33,508 nucleotides of DNA from positions 1 through 33,508 of the forward strand of contig JAFVHT010000050.1 in the NCBI GenBank assembly GCA_017474285.1, in the 5' to 3' direction. Below, one piece after another: positions 1 through 9,842 of the stretch. The notes under the pieces are model-generated. The model was not told where the DNA came from. It did no database searches and saw only the letters and a list, made by a program, of their open reading frames with translations. Every line of letters begins with the position of its first letter. Within the stretch, counting starts at the first letter, position 1. The translations under genes were made by a program, and so were the position numbers. The stretch is from Acetobacter sp. GTDB taxonomy: Bacteria > Pseudomonadota > Alphaproteobacteria > Acetobacterales > Acetobacteraceae.

Positions 1-411
1 CCCCCCGAAAAAAGTCAAGAGTATAAAAACAAAAACTCTTTATTACTCGATTTTTCTCCCATTTTGCTCCCAACAAAAATAAAACCCTCACAATGAGAGA
101 TTTTTGTAAGAAGGTTCTGTGTATTGGCTACGGGGTAGCGTCAAATTTTTGTGTTATAGTTTTTATTAAAGCCTTGCTTTGTAAGAATTTATGAACGAAG
201 ATTTTTAAGATGAAGACCGTTGGGCAGCATGCTTTCAAATGGAGTCATTCTTGCTCATCTTGAAGAAAGTGGACTCTTAAAAGTCGATAAAAGATTAGTA
301 GCGTTTTCTATTTTCGTTTTATTTAGTACTCTATACCCATTTTTTTAAATCCATTTTTTAAGACTATGATTTCATCTCTATTCAAATGATAGCTTTGAAC
401 GTTTTTTATGT
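1..411. other. AT-rich leader without a convincing gene
   Basis: No coding region is supported here. The longest ATG frame on the + strand (229-348, 39 codons) has no recognisable similarity and no ribosome binding site. The stretch is very AT-rich with homopolymer runs. It presumably holds the promoter of the glycosyltransferase operon that starts at 412, but I could not pick out a pair of -35/-10 boxes with good spacing. Confidence 0.5.
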
Positions 412-1347
412 ATGGTGCGAATTCTCTTTATTACAGCCACACGCGTTGGTGATGCTGTCCTCTCTACAGGAGTGTTAGCCACACTCCTTCAACAATACCC
501 TAAAGCCCGTCTTACTATTGCCTGTGGCGAGAGTGCCGCAGGACTTTTTTATAACGTGCCGCAGCTTGAACGCCTTATTATTATGACTAAACGCCGTTAC
601 GATCTCCATTGGTTTGATCTTTGGAAACAATGCGTTTCTTATCGATGGGATATAACCGTAGACCTTAGAGGATCTCCTATTACATGGCTTCTGTTGGCAC
701 ATAAACGCTATATCAAACATGGAGGACGTCGCCCTGGACATCGTATCCACCATTTAGCACAAATTTTCCCTTTTTCTCCCACGCCTCTCCCCACTGTTTG
801 GCTTAATGAGGACGAGCAAAAACATGCTGCAACTCTTATTCCAGAAAAACAAAAAAGACAAAAAATTATTGCTTTTGGACCAACTGCCAATTGGCAAGGG
901 AAAATTTGGCCCATTGAACGTTACCCCCTTTTGTGGGAGCACCTCTACGCAGCTTACCCTAACGCTATCCCCGCGCTATTTTACGGTCCGGGCAAGCAAG
1001 AAGCCCTTTTAGCACGTCCTGTTTTAGCCGCTCTACCACAAATAATTGACGCAGGCGGACGCTTTACTTTAACCCAAACAGCTGCCATGTTGGCGCGATG
1101 TTGCCTATATATTGGTAATGACTCAGGCCTTATGCACCTTGCAGCAGCAACAGGAATCCCCACTCTTGGGCTTTTTGGTCCGTCACGCCCTTCTGAATAT
1201 GCTCCTACAGGTCCTCTTTCAACTTGGGTCGCAGCAAAAGGCATAGAAGGAGAAACCACGATGACTGACATTAGCGTTGAATATGTTGCTGAAGCAGCTT
1301 TAACCCTCCTCCGTAAAGCAAAACGCTACCCAACAGATAATTTTTAG
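412..1347 (+). CDS. Glycosyltransferase family 9 (ADP-heptose:LPS heptosyltransferase-like)
   Basis: The 311-residue protein has the two-Rossmann GT-B layout of GT9 enzymes, which move heptose or a related sugar from a nucleotide donor onto lipopolysaccharide core at the cytoplasmic face of the inner membrane. The N-terminus (MVRILFITATRVGDAVLSTG) carries the family's R-x-G-D-x-(V/L)-L-(S/T) loop with Asp14. The donor-site signature YIGNDSGLMHLAAATGIP begins near residue 233 and ends in LGLFGPS. Length is slightly short of the usual 330-350 residues. It is the first gene of a + strand run: the GT4 gene starts 10 bases after it. The acceptor and exact sugar cannot be read from the sequence, so WaaC, WaaF or another GT9 role stay open. 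Confidence 0.85.
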   Translation: MVRILFITATRVGDAVLSTGVLATLLQQYPKARLTIACGESAAGLFYNVPQLERLIIMTKRRYDLHWFDLWKQCVSYRWDITVDLRGSPITWLLLAHKRYIKHGGRRPGHRIHHLAQIFPFSPTPLPTVWLNEDEQKHAATLIPEKQKRQKIIAFGPTANWQGKIWPIERYPLLWEHLYAAYPNAIPALFYGPGKQEALLARPVLAALPQIIDAGGRFTLTQTAAMLARCCLYIGNDSGLMHLAAATGIPTLGLFGPSRPSEYAPTGPLSTWVAAKGIEGETTMTDISVEYVAEAALTLLRKAKRYPTDNF

Positions 1348-1357
1348 AGCTTTACAT

Positions 1358-2428
1358 ATGCTCACAATTTTACCCCTTTCGCCACCCCTTAGACCCTTAA
1401 AAATTGCCCATATTATGGCAGGATCGGCAACAGGCGGAGCAGAGTTGTTCTATGAGCGTTTATGCCTTGCACAAACTGCATCAGGGATGTCGATATTGCC
1501 TATTTTACGCCCCCATGCGGCGCGGGTACAGCTTTTACGTGATGGCGGACTTATCCCAATTGAACTCCCTTTTGGTGGGTTTACCGATTTTTCAACCCGT
1601 CGGCACATACGACGCGCTTTACAGGCTTTTGCCCCTCGTATCGCTGTTGCGTGGATGAACCGCGCAGCACGGTTTATGCCTCGTCCCCAAAAAAGCGATT
1701 CATGGATTACAGTCGGTAGACTTGGTGGATTTTATGATCTTTCTTATTACCGCCATTGCACCCATCTTATCGGAAACACACGTGGGATTACACAATGGAT
1801 TTGCCAACAAGGATGGGCAACTGATCGCGTGCATTATCTCCCCAATTTTGTCGCTGATTTAGCAGGAATACCCCCAACACTGCCCGATTGTTTACCCAAA
1901 AACACCCCGTTTTTGCTGGCTTTAGGACGTTTGCATCCTAATAAAGGGTTTGATGTGTTGATTCGTGCTTTGCGAAATGTGCCTCGTTTGCCACTTGTTA
2001 TTGTTGGAGAAGGTCCAGAACGCCCCGCTCTTGAAGCCCTTATTCGGCAAGAATGTTTAACAGAACGGGTCTTTTTACCCGGGTGGATAACAAATCCGGG
2101 GGGGCTGATACGCGCATGTTCTGTGCTTGTATGCCCCTCACGTCACGAACCTTTGGGGAATGTTATTCTTGAAGGGTTTTCGGCAGCGTGCCCCGTTGTG
2201 GCTACAGCAGCACAAGGACCTACAGAACTCATTTGCCCATCAAAAAACGGCTTGTTGACCCCTATCGACGATGCCAAAAGCCTTGCACATGCGCTTAATG
2301 AAGTGATCGAAAACCCTCATCTTGCCCAACAAATCGCCCAAGGAGGACGGCACAGTTACGAACAGTTTTTTACACCGCAACGTGTTCTGAACGCGTGGCA
2401 TCACTTTGCAACAACTATAGAGGCTTAA
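1358..2428 (+). CDS. Glycosyltransferase family 4 (group 1)
   Basis: This 356-residue protein is a retaining GT-B glycosyltransferase. The N-terminal domain opens with KIAHIMAGSATGGAELF (about 15-31), the usual G-G-A-E acceptor-side loop. The C-terminal donor domain starts at about residue 185 with FLLALGRLHPNKGFDVLIRA, followed by VIVGEGPERP and the E-x7-E motif (Glu264 to Glu272 in HEPLGNVILEG), which in this family contacts the nucleotide sugar. It is cytoplasmic or peripheral to the inner membrane and probably adds a hexose to LPS or exopolysaccharide. It lies between the GT9 gene (10-base gap) and the amidotransferase gene (3-base gap), so the three are very likely co-transcribed. The donor and product are unknown. 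Confidence 0.85.
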   Translation: MLTILPLSPPLRPLKIAHIMAGSATGGAELFYERLCLAQTASGMSILPILRPHAARVQLLRDGGLIPIELPFGGFTDFSTRRHIRRALQAFAPRIAVAWMNRAARFMPRPQKSDSWITVGRLGGFYDLSYYRHCTHLIGNTRGITQWICQQGWATDRVHYLPNFVADLAGIPPTLPDCLPKNTPFLLALGRLHPNKGFDVLIRALRNVPRLPLVIVGEGPERPALEALIRQECLTERVFLPGWITNPGGLIRACSVLVCPSRHEPLGNVILEGFSAACPVVATAAQGPTELICPSKNGLLTPIDDAKSLAHALNEVIENPHLAQQIAQGGRHSYEQFFTPQRVLNAWHHFATTIEA

Positions 2429-2431
2429 ACC

Positions 2432-4333
2432 ATGTGCGGGATTGGCGGTATTTTTTTGACCCAACAAGCCGAGTCTTATATGCGTTCTTACGCTGAATCT
2501 TTGACGGAGAGCCCGGAAGTCAACACAGCAACAAACTCAAAAAATCCCTCGCTGCCTTTTAGTCTTTCAAACATGTTTAACGCCCTCAAACATAGAGGAC
2601 CAAACGGAGCACGCACTCTTGTTTTGCCTCACGCTGTACTTTTACACACGCGCTTATCGCTGATTGATTTAGAGGGCGGCGATCAACCCTTTTCTTGGGG
2701 AAAAACAAGCCTCGTTGCTAATGGCGAAATTTATAACGATCTTTCTTTACGCCAACACTTCAACACAGCTCCTTTTATAACACAGAGCGATTGTGAGTCT
2801 ATTCTTGCCGCTTGGCAGCATGATGGTGTTAATTTTCCCCGCCATTTACGGGGTATGTATGCTTTAGCCCTCTATGACTCTGCACGTCAAACGGCTTTCC
2901 TCTCCTGTGATCCTTTTGGCATAAAACCCCTCTATTACACGTTATTTGAACACGGTGTTGCTTTTGCTTCTGAACTTGCTGCCCTTTTAGCGGGGCATTT
3001 TGCCCCTCGCACTATAGACCTCGCACGCTTATCTGAACTGCTGCAACTGCAATTTACTACAGGGGCACAAAGTATTTTTCCCTCTATTCAACGCGTATTG
3101 CCAGGTGAAACAATCACCATCACACAGGGAGTTATTACAGCACGGTCTACCCGCCCCGCCTTACCATCGTTGAAAAAAACAGACTTTTTTACCTCAGAAA
3201 ACGAAGCCCTCACCGCCTTCGACACAGCTTTTATGGAAAGCATTGCGCTCCACCAACGGACAGAAGTGCCCTCGGGCGTGTTTCTTTCAGGGGGAATTGA
3301 TAGTGCTTGTTTATTAACGGCTTTTGTCCGCCACAAACAAGACGCTCCACACTATACTCCTCTACGGTGTTATACCGCTGTTTTCGACACTCCGAACACT
3401 AAATCTGAATCCAAAGCCGCGCAGGCTTTAGCGCACGCCGCAAAGATTGAACACGAAACCATATCTATTACCCGTTCTATGGTTTGGCAACATTTACCCG
3501 CGATCGTCGCCTGTATGGACGACCCTGTTGCTGATTATGCCATTATTCCTACATGGTTTTTAACACGCCACGCTTCCCGCGAAGTCGGGGTTATTTTTAG
3601 CGGCGAAGGCGGAGACGAGCTTTTTTGTGGTTATGGGCGTTACCGTGCTGCAATACGTCCATGGTGGTTAGGACGTAAACGCCCATGGCGGCGCGGTATT
3701 TTTGACAGATTAGGTCTTTTACGCCTTCCCACACCTTTCTGGCGCGCGGGAATAGACCATGCAGAAGCACTTTATGGCATACACGGTAAAAACACCTCTC
3801 AAAACCACGCTGAAACTTTTTTTGATCAAGGAGTTACGTCACCACTTGCCCGTTTCCAAGCCGTCGATTGTGCCGAATGGCTCCCTCATGATTTACTTCT
3901 TAAACTCGATCGGTGCCTTATGGCGCATGGAGTAGAAGGACGCACTCCGTTTTTAGACCCTGTTGTTGCCCGTGTTGCTTGCCGTCTGCCCGATAACATG
4001 CGTCACCGTCATGGCAAAGGAAAATGGCTTTTACGGCAATGGCTTGCCGAGCATAACCCTACGGCGCGTCCCTTTGCACCAAAACAAGGATTTACTGTGC
4101 CTATTGGACGTTGGATAAAAGAAGAAAGCCGCTCTCTTGCCGAACTTCTTCCTAAACAAGAATGTATTGCTGAAATTGCCAACCCCGACGCGGTAAAAAG
4201 CCTTTTACGCTCACTCCGTAAGCCACGAGAAACCGCCGCAGCTTGGAATCTCCTTTTTTATGCACTTTGGTACCGTGCCCATATCCGCGCCCTCCCCCCT
4301 GTTGAGCCTCTTTTTGAAGCGCTTCAAACATAA
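2432..4333 (+). CDS. asnB: Asparagine synthase (glutamine-hydrolysing)-like amidotransferase
   Basis: The 633-residue protein has the two domains of AsnB: an N-terminal Ntn glutaminase that releases ammonia from glutamine and a C-terminal ATP-PPi synthetase that amidates a carboxylate. The start MCGIGGIF leaves Cys2 as the glutaminase nucleophile; HRGPNG (54-59), NGEIYND (97-103) and FGIKPLYY follow. The ATP pyrophosphatase loop is SGGIDS at 286-291, and SGEGGDELFCGYGRYR and EGRTPFLDP complete the synthetase core. A low-complexity insertion of about 35 residues separates the N-terminal strand from HRGPNG. Because it is translationally packed behind two glycosyltransferases, its substrate may be a sugar acid or glycan carboxylate rather than aspartate. 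That is an inference from position; canonical asparagine synthesis is equally compatible with the sequence. Confidence 0.85.
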   Translation: MCGIGGIFLTQQAESYMRSYAESLTESPEVNTATNSKNPSLPFSLSNMFNALKHRGPNGARTLVLPHAVLLHTRLSLIDLEGGDQPFSWGKTSLVANGEIYNDLSLRQHFNTAPFITQSDCESILAAWQHDGVNFPRHLRGMYALALYDSARQTAFLSCDPFGIKPLYYTLFEHGVAFASELAALLAGHFAPRTIDLARLSELLQLQFTTGAQSIFPSIQRVLPGETITITQGVITARSTRPALPSLKKTDFFTSENEALTAFDTAFMESIALHQRTEVPSGVFLSGGIDSACLLTAFVRHKQDAPHYTPLRCYTAVFDTPNTKSESKAAQALAHAAKIEHETISITRSMVWQHLPAIVACMDDPVADYAIIPTWFLTRHASREVGVIFSGEGGDELFCGYGRYRAAIRPWWLGRKRPWRRGIFDRLGLLRLPTPFWRAGIDHAEALYGIHGKNTSQNHAETFFDQGVTSPLARFQAVDCAEWLPHDLLLKLDRCLMAHGVEGRTPFLDPVVARVACRLPDNMRHRHGKGKWLLRQWLAEHNPTARPFAPKQGFTVPIGRWIKEESRSLAELLPKQECIAEIANPDAVKSLLRSLRKPRETAAAWNLLFYALWYRAHIRALPPVEPLFEALQT

Positions 4334-4422
4334 GAAAAAATGAGATTGAGACTAGAAAAAGAGTCGACTCTCCTAACCTGTAAGATGAAGAGAATCGTCT
4401 TAAGAAAAAGGTTTTTAAGAAT

Positions 4423-5547
4423 TTACACTTTTGCAAGCTGTGCGAGTTTACTAATAATAGCATCACCCATAGCGGCTGTACCCACACATTTCATACCCTC
4501 TGACATAATATCTGCCGTACGGAAGCCATCGGCTAAAACATGAGAAACGGCACTCTCTATCAAAAGAGCTTCCTCTTCCCTGTGGAGAGAATAACGGAGC
4601 ATCATCGCAAAGGATAATATTTGCCCAATGGGGTTTGCGATACCTTTCCCTGCAATATCGGGTGCACTACCGTGAATAGGTTCATACAACGCAGCACATT
4701 TGCCATCGGAGCGTGTTTCACCCAAAGTTGCAGAAGGTAATAAGCCAAGACTCCCCGTCAACATAGAAGCAAGATCGGACAACAAATCACCAAAAAGATT
4801 ACCCGTGACAAGAACATCAAATTGACAGGGGTTGCGTACAAGCTGCATCGCACAATTATCAGCGAGCATATGACTTAACGTAACATCTGGAAATTCTTGT
4901 TGATGGATATTGGTGACAACTTCTTTCCACAGCAAGCCGCTTTCCATGACATTACTTTTTTCTACAGAACAAACGCGATTGCACCGTTTACGCGCTAACG
5001 TAAACGCCACGCGCGCCACGCGTTCAATTTCAGAAGTCGTATAAATTTCTGTGTTAATGCCTTTTTTACTGCCATCGGGAAGCACTTCAATACCACGTGG
5101 ATCACCAAAATAGATCCCACCTACTGATTCACGCACAATCATAATATCCAAACCGCGGATAACTTCAGGTTTAAGGGTGCTAGCATCAGTTAAAGCATCA
5201 AATATTTTTGCTGGGCGAAGATTGGCAAATAAACCAAGCTCATGCCTTAAGGCGAGAATAGCCACTTCAGGACGTTTATCAAAACCCACATGCGCCCAAC
5301 ACGGATCCCCCACAGAACCAAAAAGAACGGCATCGGATTCCCACGCTTTTTTGATGACCTCATCACGAATAGGTACACCGTGTTCCGCTAAAGAAGCCCC
5401 ACCTACCAAATCATAAGTTACATGAAACGAAATAGGGCGATTTTGTTCCAACCACTCAATAAGACGTGTTACTTGTTGTACAACTTCAGGACCAATACCA
5501 TCGCCCGGCAAAATAAGAATTTTAAAAGAGTCTTTTTTATTACGCAT
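4423..5547 (-). CDS. leuB: 3-isopropylmalate dehydrogenase
   Basis: LeuB oxidatively decarboxylates 3-isopropylmalate to 2-oxoisocaproate with NAD+ in leucine synthesis, in the cytoplasm. The 374-residue protein shows the decarboxylating dehydrogenase hallmarks: LPGDGIGPEV near the N-terminus, RESVGGIYFG with the substrate-binding Arg, KSNVMESGLLW, GNLFGDLLSDLASMLTGSLG, and EPIHGSAPDIAGKGIANP for the adenosine site. An in-frame GTG lies one codon upstream, but I chose the ATG at 5547 because a GAGG sequence sits seven bases before it. It is the last gene of the - strand leuC-leuD-leuB run and converges on the asparagine synthase gene with 89 bases between them. Confidence 0.96.
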   Translation of the reverse strand: MRNKKDSFKILILPGDGIGPEVVQQVTRLIEWLEQNRPISFHVTYDLVGGASLAEHGVPIRDEVIKKAWESDAVLFGSVGDPCWAHVGFDKRPEVAILALRHELGLFANLRPAKIFDALTDASTLKPEVIRGLDIMIVRESVGGIYFGDPRGIEVLPDGSKKGINTEIYTTSEIERVARVAFTLARKRCNRVCSVEKSNVMESGLLWKEVVTNIHQQEFPDVTLSHMLADNCAMQLVRNPCQFDVLVTGNLFGDLLSDLASMLTGSLGLLPSATLGETRSDGKCAALYEPIHGSAPDIAGKGIANPIGQILSFAMMLRYSLHREEEALLIESAVSHVLADGFRTADIMSEGMKCVGTAAMGDAIISKLAQLAKV

Positions 5548-5565
5548 CACACAACCTCACACGAC

Positions 5566-6198
5566 TTAATGGATATAAATAGAGGGCAGCCACGGTTTTT
5601 CTTGCCTCTGGCGGTTTTCATAATCAATAATTCTTGACTCATGTTGCAGAGTTTGCCCAATATCATCAAGTCCTTCGAGTAAAAGACGTTTCCGAAAAGG
5701 ATCGACCTCAAAAGGAATTTCTTCCCTATTAGGTCGAATAACCATTTGCCTAACAAGATCAATCGTAAGTTCAACTTTTGTATCTGAAGTAGCAGTACCT
5801 GCGTCGTGCATAAGTGTTTCACACACATTACGTGGAAGTGCTATAGGAAGAATACCGTTTTTAAAACAATTATTAAAAAAAATATCCGCAAAAGAGGGTG
5901 CAATCACGCAACGAATACCAAAATCAAGCAACGCCCACACGGCATGCTCGCGTGAAGAACCACAGCCTAAATTTTCATAGGTAATTAAAATTTTCGCTTT
6001 ACGCCACGGTTCACGATTAAGAATAAAATCGGGGTTTTCAGCGCCATCGGCTGTATAGCGCATAGCATCAAAAGCATGTACCCCTAAGCCCGAACATGTC
6101 GTTGTTTTCAGAAAACGGGCAGGAATAATTTTATCAGTATCAATATTCGCTTCTCTTAAGAAAGCCGCAACAGATGATAAAGTCGTAAACTTTTCCAT
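5566..6198 (-). CDS. leuD: 3-isopropylmalate dehydratase small subunit
   Basis: LeuD pairs with LeuC to form isopropylmalate isomerase, converting 2- to 3-isopropylmalate in leucine synthesis. The 210-residue protein is the swivelling domain 4 of the aconitase fold. It reads IDTDKIIPARFLK near residue 19, the substrate loop ENLGCGSSREHAVWAL, and APSFADIFFNNCFKNGILPI. Length matches the roughly 200-residue family norm. Its ATG follows the leuC stop codon with no intervening base, which suggests translational coupling and fixed subunit stoichiometry. leuB begins 18 bases after its end. Confidence 0.96.
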   Translation of the reverse strand: MEKFTTLSSVAAFLREANIDTDKIIPARFLKTTTCSGLGVHAFDAMRYTADGAENPDFILNREPWRKAKILITYENLGCGSSREHAVWALLDFGIRCVIAPSFADIFFNNCFKNGILPIALPRNVCETLMHDAGTATSDTKVELTIDLVRQMVIRPNREEIPFEVDPFRKRLLLEGLDDIGQTLQHESRIIDYENRQRQEKPWLPSIYIH

Positions 6199-7602
6199 TT
6201 ATACCAACTCCCTCACATCGGTTAAACACCCCTGCACGGCAGCAGCTGCAGCCATTGCAGGCGAAACAAGATGTGTACGCCCTTGAGGACCTTGCCTTCC
6301 CTCAAAATTACGGTTTGACGTTGAGGCACAGCGTTGTTTTGGCGTTAACCTATCAGGATTCATGCCTAAACACATAGAACACCCCGCTTCACGCCACTCA
6401 AAACCCGCATCCACAAAAATTTGGCTTAACCCCTCTTGTTCGGCTTGCTGTTTAATATGCCCTGATCCGGGCACAACCATAGCACGCACGCCATTGGCAA
6501 CTTTACGCCCTTTCACCACTTGGGCAGCAACACGTAAATCTTCAATACGGCTATTGGTACATGACCCAATAAAAACAACATCAATAGGCGTACCCGCAAT
6601 GGGTTGCCCCGCTTTAAGCCCCATATATTCAAGCATATGTTCCATTTGAGCGCGACGTGTTTCATCGGATTCATGGGCAGGATCCGGTACAAAACCCGTA
6701 ATCGGTAAAACGGTTTCTGGGCTTGTTCCCCATGTAAGCGTAGGACTCATATCTTCAACACGAAGTATAATTTCTTTATCAAAATGAGCCCCATCATCGG
6801 TAACTAATGTTTTCCAATAGGCAACAGCTTTTTCAAAATCTTCCCCTTTTGGAGCAAAACGACGCCCTCTAATATAGTCAAACGTGGTTTCATCAGGAGC
6901 GACTAACCCTGCTCGCGCACCAGCTTCAATAGCCATATTGCACACGGTCATACGCCCTGCCATATCTAGCCCTCGAATGGCTGATCCCGCAAATTCAATA
7001 ACATGCCCTGTCCCCCCCGCTGTGCCGATATGACCAATAATCGCTAACACAATATCTTTCGCCGAAACATAAGAAGAGGGAACCCCTTCAACCGTAATAC
7101 GCATATTTTTAGGACGACGCTGTAAAATTGTTTGCGTCGCCATCACATGCTCTACTTCCGAAGTACCAATCCCAAAAGCCAAAGCCCCCATAGCCCCATG
7201 TGTTGAAGTATGAGAATCCCCACAAACAATGGTCATCCCCGGTAGGGAAATACCCTGTTCTGGACCCACCACGTGAACAATACCTTGATCAGCAGAGAGT
7301 AAGGGAAAATAAGGCACACCAAATTCCCGAACATTGCGTTCTAACATCTCAATCTGGTGGCGACTTTCGGGATCTTCTATCGGTAAAGTGCGATCAGAGG
7401 TCGGCACATCATGATCAACAACTGCTAAAGTGTTTTCAGGGTGGCGTAATTTACGCCCTGCCAAACGCAAGCGTTCAAAAGCCTGAGGGCTTGTAACCTC
7501 ATGAACAAAGTGCCGATCAATATAAAGAATAGCCGTACCATTAGGAAGGAGTTCAACAACATGATCATCCCAAATTTTGTCAAATAATGTACGAGGTCCC
7601 AT
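6199..7602 (-). CDS. leuC: 3-isopropylmalate dehydratase large subunit
   Basis: LeuC carries the 4Fe-4S cluster of isopropylmalate isomerase. The 467-residue protein has all three cluster cysteines: Cys348 in FIGSCTNSR, and Cys408 and Cys411 in [12 protein letters not shown]. It also has the [28 protein letters not shown] block and the [13 protein letters not shown] substrate loop. A purine-rich ribosome site (AGGGAAG) precedes the ATG. The gene follows rplS by 42 bases on the same strand, so leucine synthesis here sits downstream of the ribosomal and tRNA-modification genes and may partly share their transcripts. Confidence 0.97.
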   Translation of the reverse strand: MGPRTLFDKIWDDHVVELLPNGTAILYIDRHFVHEVTSPQAFERLRLAGRKLRHPENTLAVVDHDVPTSDRTLPIEDPESRHQIEMLERNVREFGVPYFPLLSADQGIVHVVGPEQGISLPGMTIVCGDSHTSTHGAMGALAFGIGTSEVEHVMATQTILQRRPKNMRITVEGVPSSYVSAKDIVLAIIGHIGTAGGTGHVIEFAGSAIRGLDMAGRMTVCNMAIEAGARAGLVAPDETTFDYIRGRRFAPKGEDFEKAVAYWKTLVTDDGAHFDKEIILRVEDMSPTLTWGTSPETVLPITGFVPDPAHESDETRRAQMEHMLEYMGLKAGQPIAGTPIDVVFIGSCTNSRIEDLRVAAQVVKGRKVANGVRAMVVPGSGHIKQQAEQEGLSQIFVDAGFEWREAGCSMCLGMNPDRLTPKQRCASTSNRNFEGRQGPQGRTHLVSPAMAAAAAVQGCLTDVRELV

Positions 7603-7644
7603 TTTCTTCCCTTTCCTAATGGTGCCTAATGGCTTTATTATCTT

Positions 7645-8031
7645 TTATCCACGTGCGCTTGAGGCTACAACATCGCGCGGACGTTCCGCGATACGAGCAG
7701 ATTTACCACTACGCCCACGCAAATAATACAGTTTTGCACGACGCACTTTACCACGGCGCACAACTTTAATTTCAGCAATCGTTGGCGCATAGAGCGGAAA
7801 GACACGTTCCACCCCTTCCCCATTTGAAATTTTACGCACTGTAAAATTGCTGTTTAAGCCTTTGTTAGAACGGGCAATAACAACCCCCTCAAAAGCCTGT
7901 AAACGCACGCGCTCACCTTCTTTAACACGCACAGAAACGCAAACCGTATCACCCGCCCTAAAATCAGGCACAGAGCGATCAGCTGTCAAACGGGCAATTT
8001 GCTCCGCTTCATATTGTTGAAGAATATTCAT
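7645..8031 (-). CDS. rplS: 50S ribosomal protein L19
   Basis: L19 lies at the 30S-50S interface. The 128-residue protein begins [13 protein letters not shown] and contains the diagnostic [37 protein letters not shown] and the basic end [20 protein letters not shown]. Length is close to the usual 115-130 residues. An AGAGG ribosome binding site stands just before the ATG. It follows trmD by 74 bases, the conserved rpsP-rimM-trmD-rplS order of most proteobacteria. Confidence 0.98.
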   Translation of the reverse strand: MNILQQYEAEQIARLTADRSVPDFRAGDTVCVSVRVKEGERVRLQAFEGVVIARSNKGLNSNFTVRKISNGEGVERVFPLYAPTIAEIKVVRRGKVRRAKLYYLRGRSGKSARIAERPRDVVASSARG

Positions 8032-8105
8032 TTGATACCTCTTTCAAACTTAAAACACCCTACCTATCTCTCTGCAAAGTCAGACAGACTTACATAGAAA
8101 CAGGC

Positions 8106-8846
8106 TCATTTTTTACTACGCTCTACCCAAGCAGACCACAAATCTGGTCGCCTTTGTTTGGTTACCGCTTCTGCCTGTGCTTGCCGCCACGCAGCTATGG
8201 CAGCATGATTGCCAGACAATAAAACCTCTGGCACATCGCGCCCTTCCCACTGCGCGGGACGCGTATAGTGCGGATATTCCAATAATCCTTTGGAAAAACT
8301 TTCCTCCACACTACTTTGCTCACACCCGATAACGCCTGGAAGAAGACGAATACACGCATCGAGCAATACAAAAGCAGCAACTTCCCCACCAGAGAGAACA
8401 TAATCCCCAATGGAAACTTGCTCAAGATTATAAGCCTCAAGCACGCGTTCGTCTACCCCTTCAAAACGTCCACACAATAACACGACACCTGCGCTATGTG
8501 CATAATGTTGAATATCTTGTTGAAGCAATGGACGACCACGAGGGGTAAGATAAATACGCGAAACACCTTTTTTGACAGGAATCGCTTTTAAGGCTGCATC
8601 AACAACGTCGGGACGCATGACCATACCTGCCCCCCCACCAAATGGGGCATCATCAACAGCGCGATGCGAACCTAACCCGTAGGGACGCAAATCCTCCACT
8701 TGGCACGACCAAATGCCGTTTTTTAAGGCACGCCCTGCTAAAGACTGCCCTAATGGACCGGGAAACATCGTTGGAAAAAGCGTTAAAATAGTCGCCTGCC
8801 ATGGTACACATGCCATATCGAGCGCCCATTTTTTTACCCCTGTCAT
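8106..8846 (-). CDS. trmD: tRNA (guanine-N1)-methyltransferase TrmD
   Basis: TrmD is a SPOUT-class enzyme that methylates G37 at N1 in tRNAs reading CNN and related codons, preventing +1 frameshifting. The protein has the opening [26 protein letters not shown], the SAM-binding knot segments [12 protein letters not shown] and [19 protein letters not shown], then PGVIG and YPHYTRP. The longest frame opens with TTG at 8852. I took the ATG at 8846 (246 residues); a further ATG at 8816, nearer the conserved fold, is also possible. It lies 10 bases after rimM. Confidence 0.96.
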   Translation of the reverse strand: MTGVKKWALDMACVPWQATILTLFPTMFPGPLGQSLAGRALKNGIWSCQVEDLRPYGLGSHRAVDDAPFGGGAGMVMRPDVVDAALKAIPVKKGVSRIYLTPRGRPLLQQDIQHYAHSAGVVLLCGRFEGVDERVLEAYNLEQVSIGDYVLSGGEVAAFVLLDACIRLLPGVIGCEQSSVEESFSKGLLEYPHYTRPAQWEGRDVPEVLLSGNHAAIAAWRQAQAEAVTKQRRPDLWSAWVERSKK

Positions 8847-8856
8847 AAGCAAAAAC

Positions 8857-9408
8857 TCACGACATCACGCCAGACGCTGTATAAGAGCCGCGAGATTTTA
8901 CCTCTTGTTTATTTTCACCCCAAACTTCTACAGGACGACATACAAACAAAACACGCGCTTTAAGATCAATACGGGGCACACAAACTTTCGTAAAAGGAAC
9001 AAACACGCCGTTAGAAATTTCAAGACTCACCCCGGCGCCATAGTCATGCACCATGACAACATGCCCCAATGAGAGTGTCTCTTCAAAAACTTCCATGCCT
9101 ATCAGATCGACATGATAAAATTCTTCTTCTTCCAACGTAGGGAGGGCAGAACGCGGCACATATAAACGCATATTAACAACCGCTTGCGCTTGGGTTCTAT
9201 CGGATAATGCCTGCCCTTGCTCACGCGTTAATTCTGCAACGCTCCCTTTTTGAGACCAACGTAAAGACCAAAAACGCCCTTGATCATCTTGTAAAGGACC
9301 ATATGTCTCAAGTGATGTCGGGTCTTCCACATAAGAATTCACATGAACAAGACCACGCACACCATGCGGTTTCCCCACAACACCGACAAGAACGAGATCC
9401 TGAGTCAT
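8857..9408 (-). CDS. rimM: 16S rRNA processing protein RimM
   Basis: RimM is a chaperone of 30S assembly that binds S19 and helps mature the 16S rRNA 3' domain. The 183-residue protein has the N-terminal beta-barrel ([20 protein letters not shown] at about 6-25) and the C-terminal PRC-barrel opening with [17 protein letters not shown], ending in the conserved [21 protein letters not shown]. Length is typical. It sits between rpsP (22 bases upstream) and trmD (10 bases downstream) on the - strand. Confidence 0.95.
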   Translation of the reverse strand: MTQDLVLVGVVGKPHGVRGLVHVNSYVEDPTSLETYGPLQDDQGRFWSLRWSQKGSVAELTREQGQALSDRTQAQAVVNMRLYVPRSALPTLEEEEFYHVDLIGMEVFEETLSLGHVVMVHDYGAGVSLEISNGVFVPFTKVCVPRIDLKARVLFVCRPVEVWGENKQEVKSRGSYTASGVMS

Positions 9409-9430
9409 ACGGATTTATAACAAAATTGGC

Positions 9431-9781
9431 TTAAGCAGCAGATTCTGCCGCTTTTGCAGCAGCTGCAGCACGTTCTTGAGCCCGTTTTTTAGGCGCAGAT
9501 TTTTTGGGCTGTTCACGGAAAACAAGTTTTTCCATGAGACCAGCATGTCCTAGAAAACGATGCACACGATCCGTTGGCTGTGCCCCCTGTGATAACCAAT
9601 GCGTAATACGATCGTTGACCAAACGCACTCGATCCGTATGATCAGAAGGAAGCATTGGGTTATAAGACCCAACCCTTTCAATAAAACGCCCATCACGTGG
9701 GCTACGGCTATCTGCCACAACAATGTGGTAATAAGGACGTTTTTTAGCTCCTGCACGCGCTAAACGAATTTTAAGACTCAT
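9431..9781 (-). CDS. rpsP: 30S ribosomal protein S16
   Basis: S16 stabilises the 5' and central domains of 16S rRNA. The frame stays open for 51 codons upstream, but the family start is [20 protein letters not shown] at 9781, preceded by an AGAGG ribosome site. The protein then has 116 residues. [21 protein letters not shown] and the [13 protein letters not shown] segment are diagnostic. The C-terminal tail after about residue 80 is Lys/Ala-rich ([20 protein letters not shown]), an extension commonly seen in alphaproteobacterial S16. ffh lies 61 bases upstream, on the same strand. Confidence 0.97.
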   Translation of the reverse strand: MSLKIRLARAGAKKRPYYHIVVADSRSPRDGRFIERVGSYNPMLPSDHTDRVRLVNDRITHWLSQGAQPTDRVHRFLGHAGLMEKLVFREQPKKSAPKKRAQERAAAAAKAAESAA

Positions 9782-9842
9782 TGTATACCTCTCAAAACAA
9801 AAAAATAAAACCAAAAAAACACGTTCTACAAACGCGTTATTC

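Noticed and set aside
229..348. 39-codon + strand frame (MLSNGVILAHLEESGLLKVD and on)
   Set aside because: No ribosome binding site, no family resemblance, and located in AT-rich upstream DNA; not enough to call a gene.
4423..4487. Hairpin-like sequences between asnB and leuB, including the palindrome AGAGTCGACTCT near 4360
   Set aside because: No T-run follows on either strand, so I could not support a terminator for either convergent gene.
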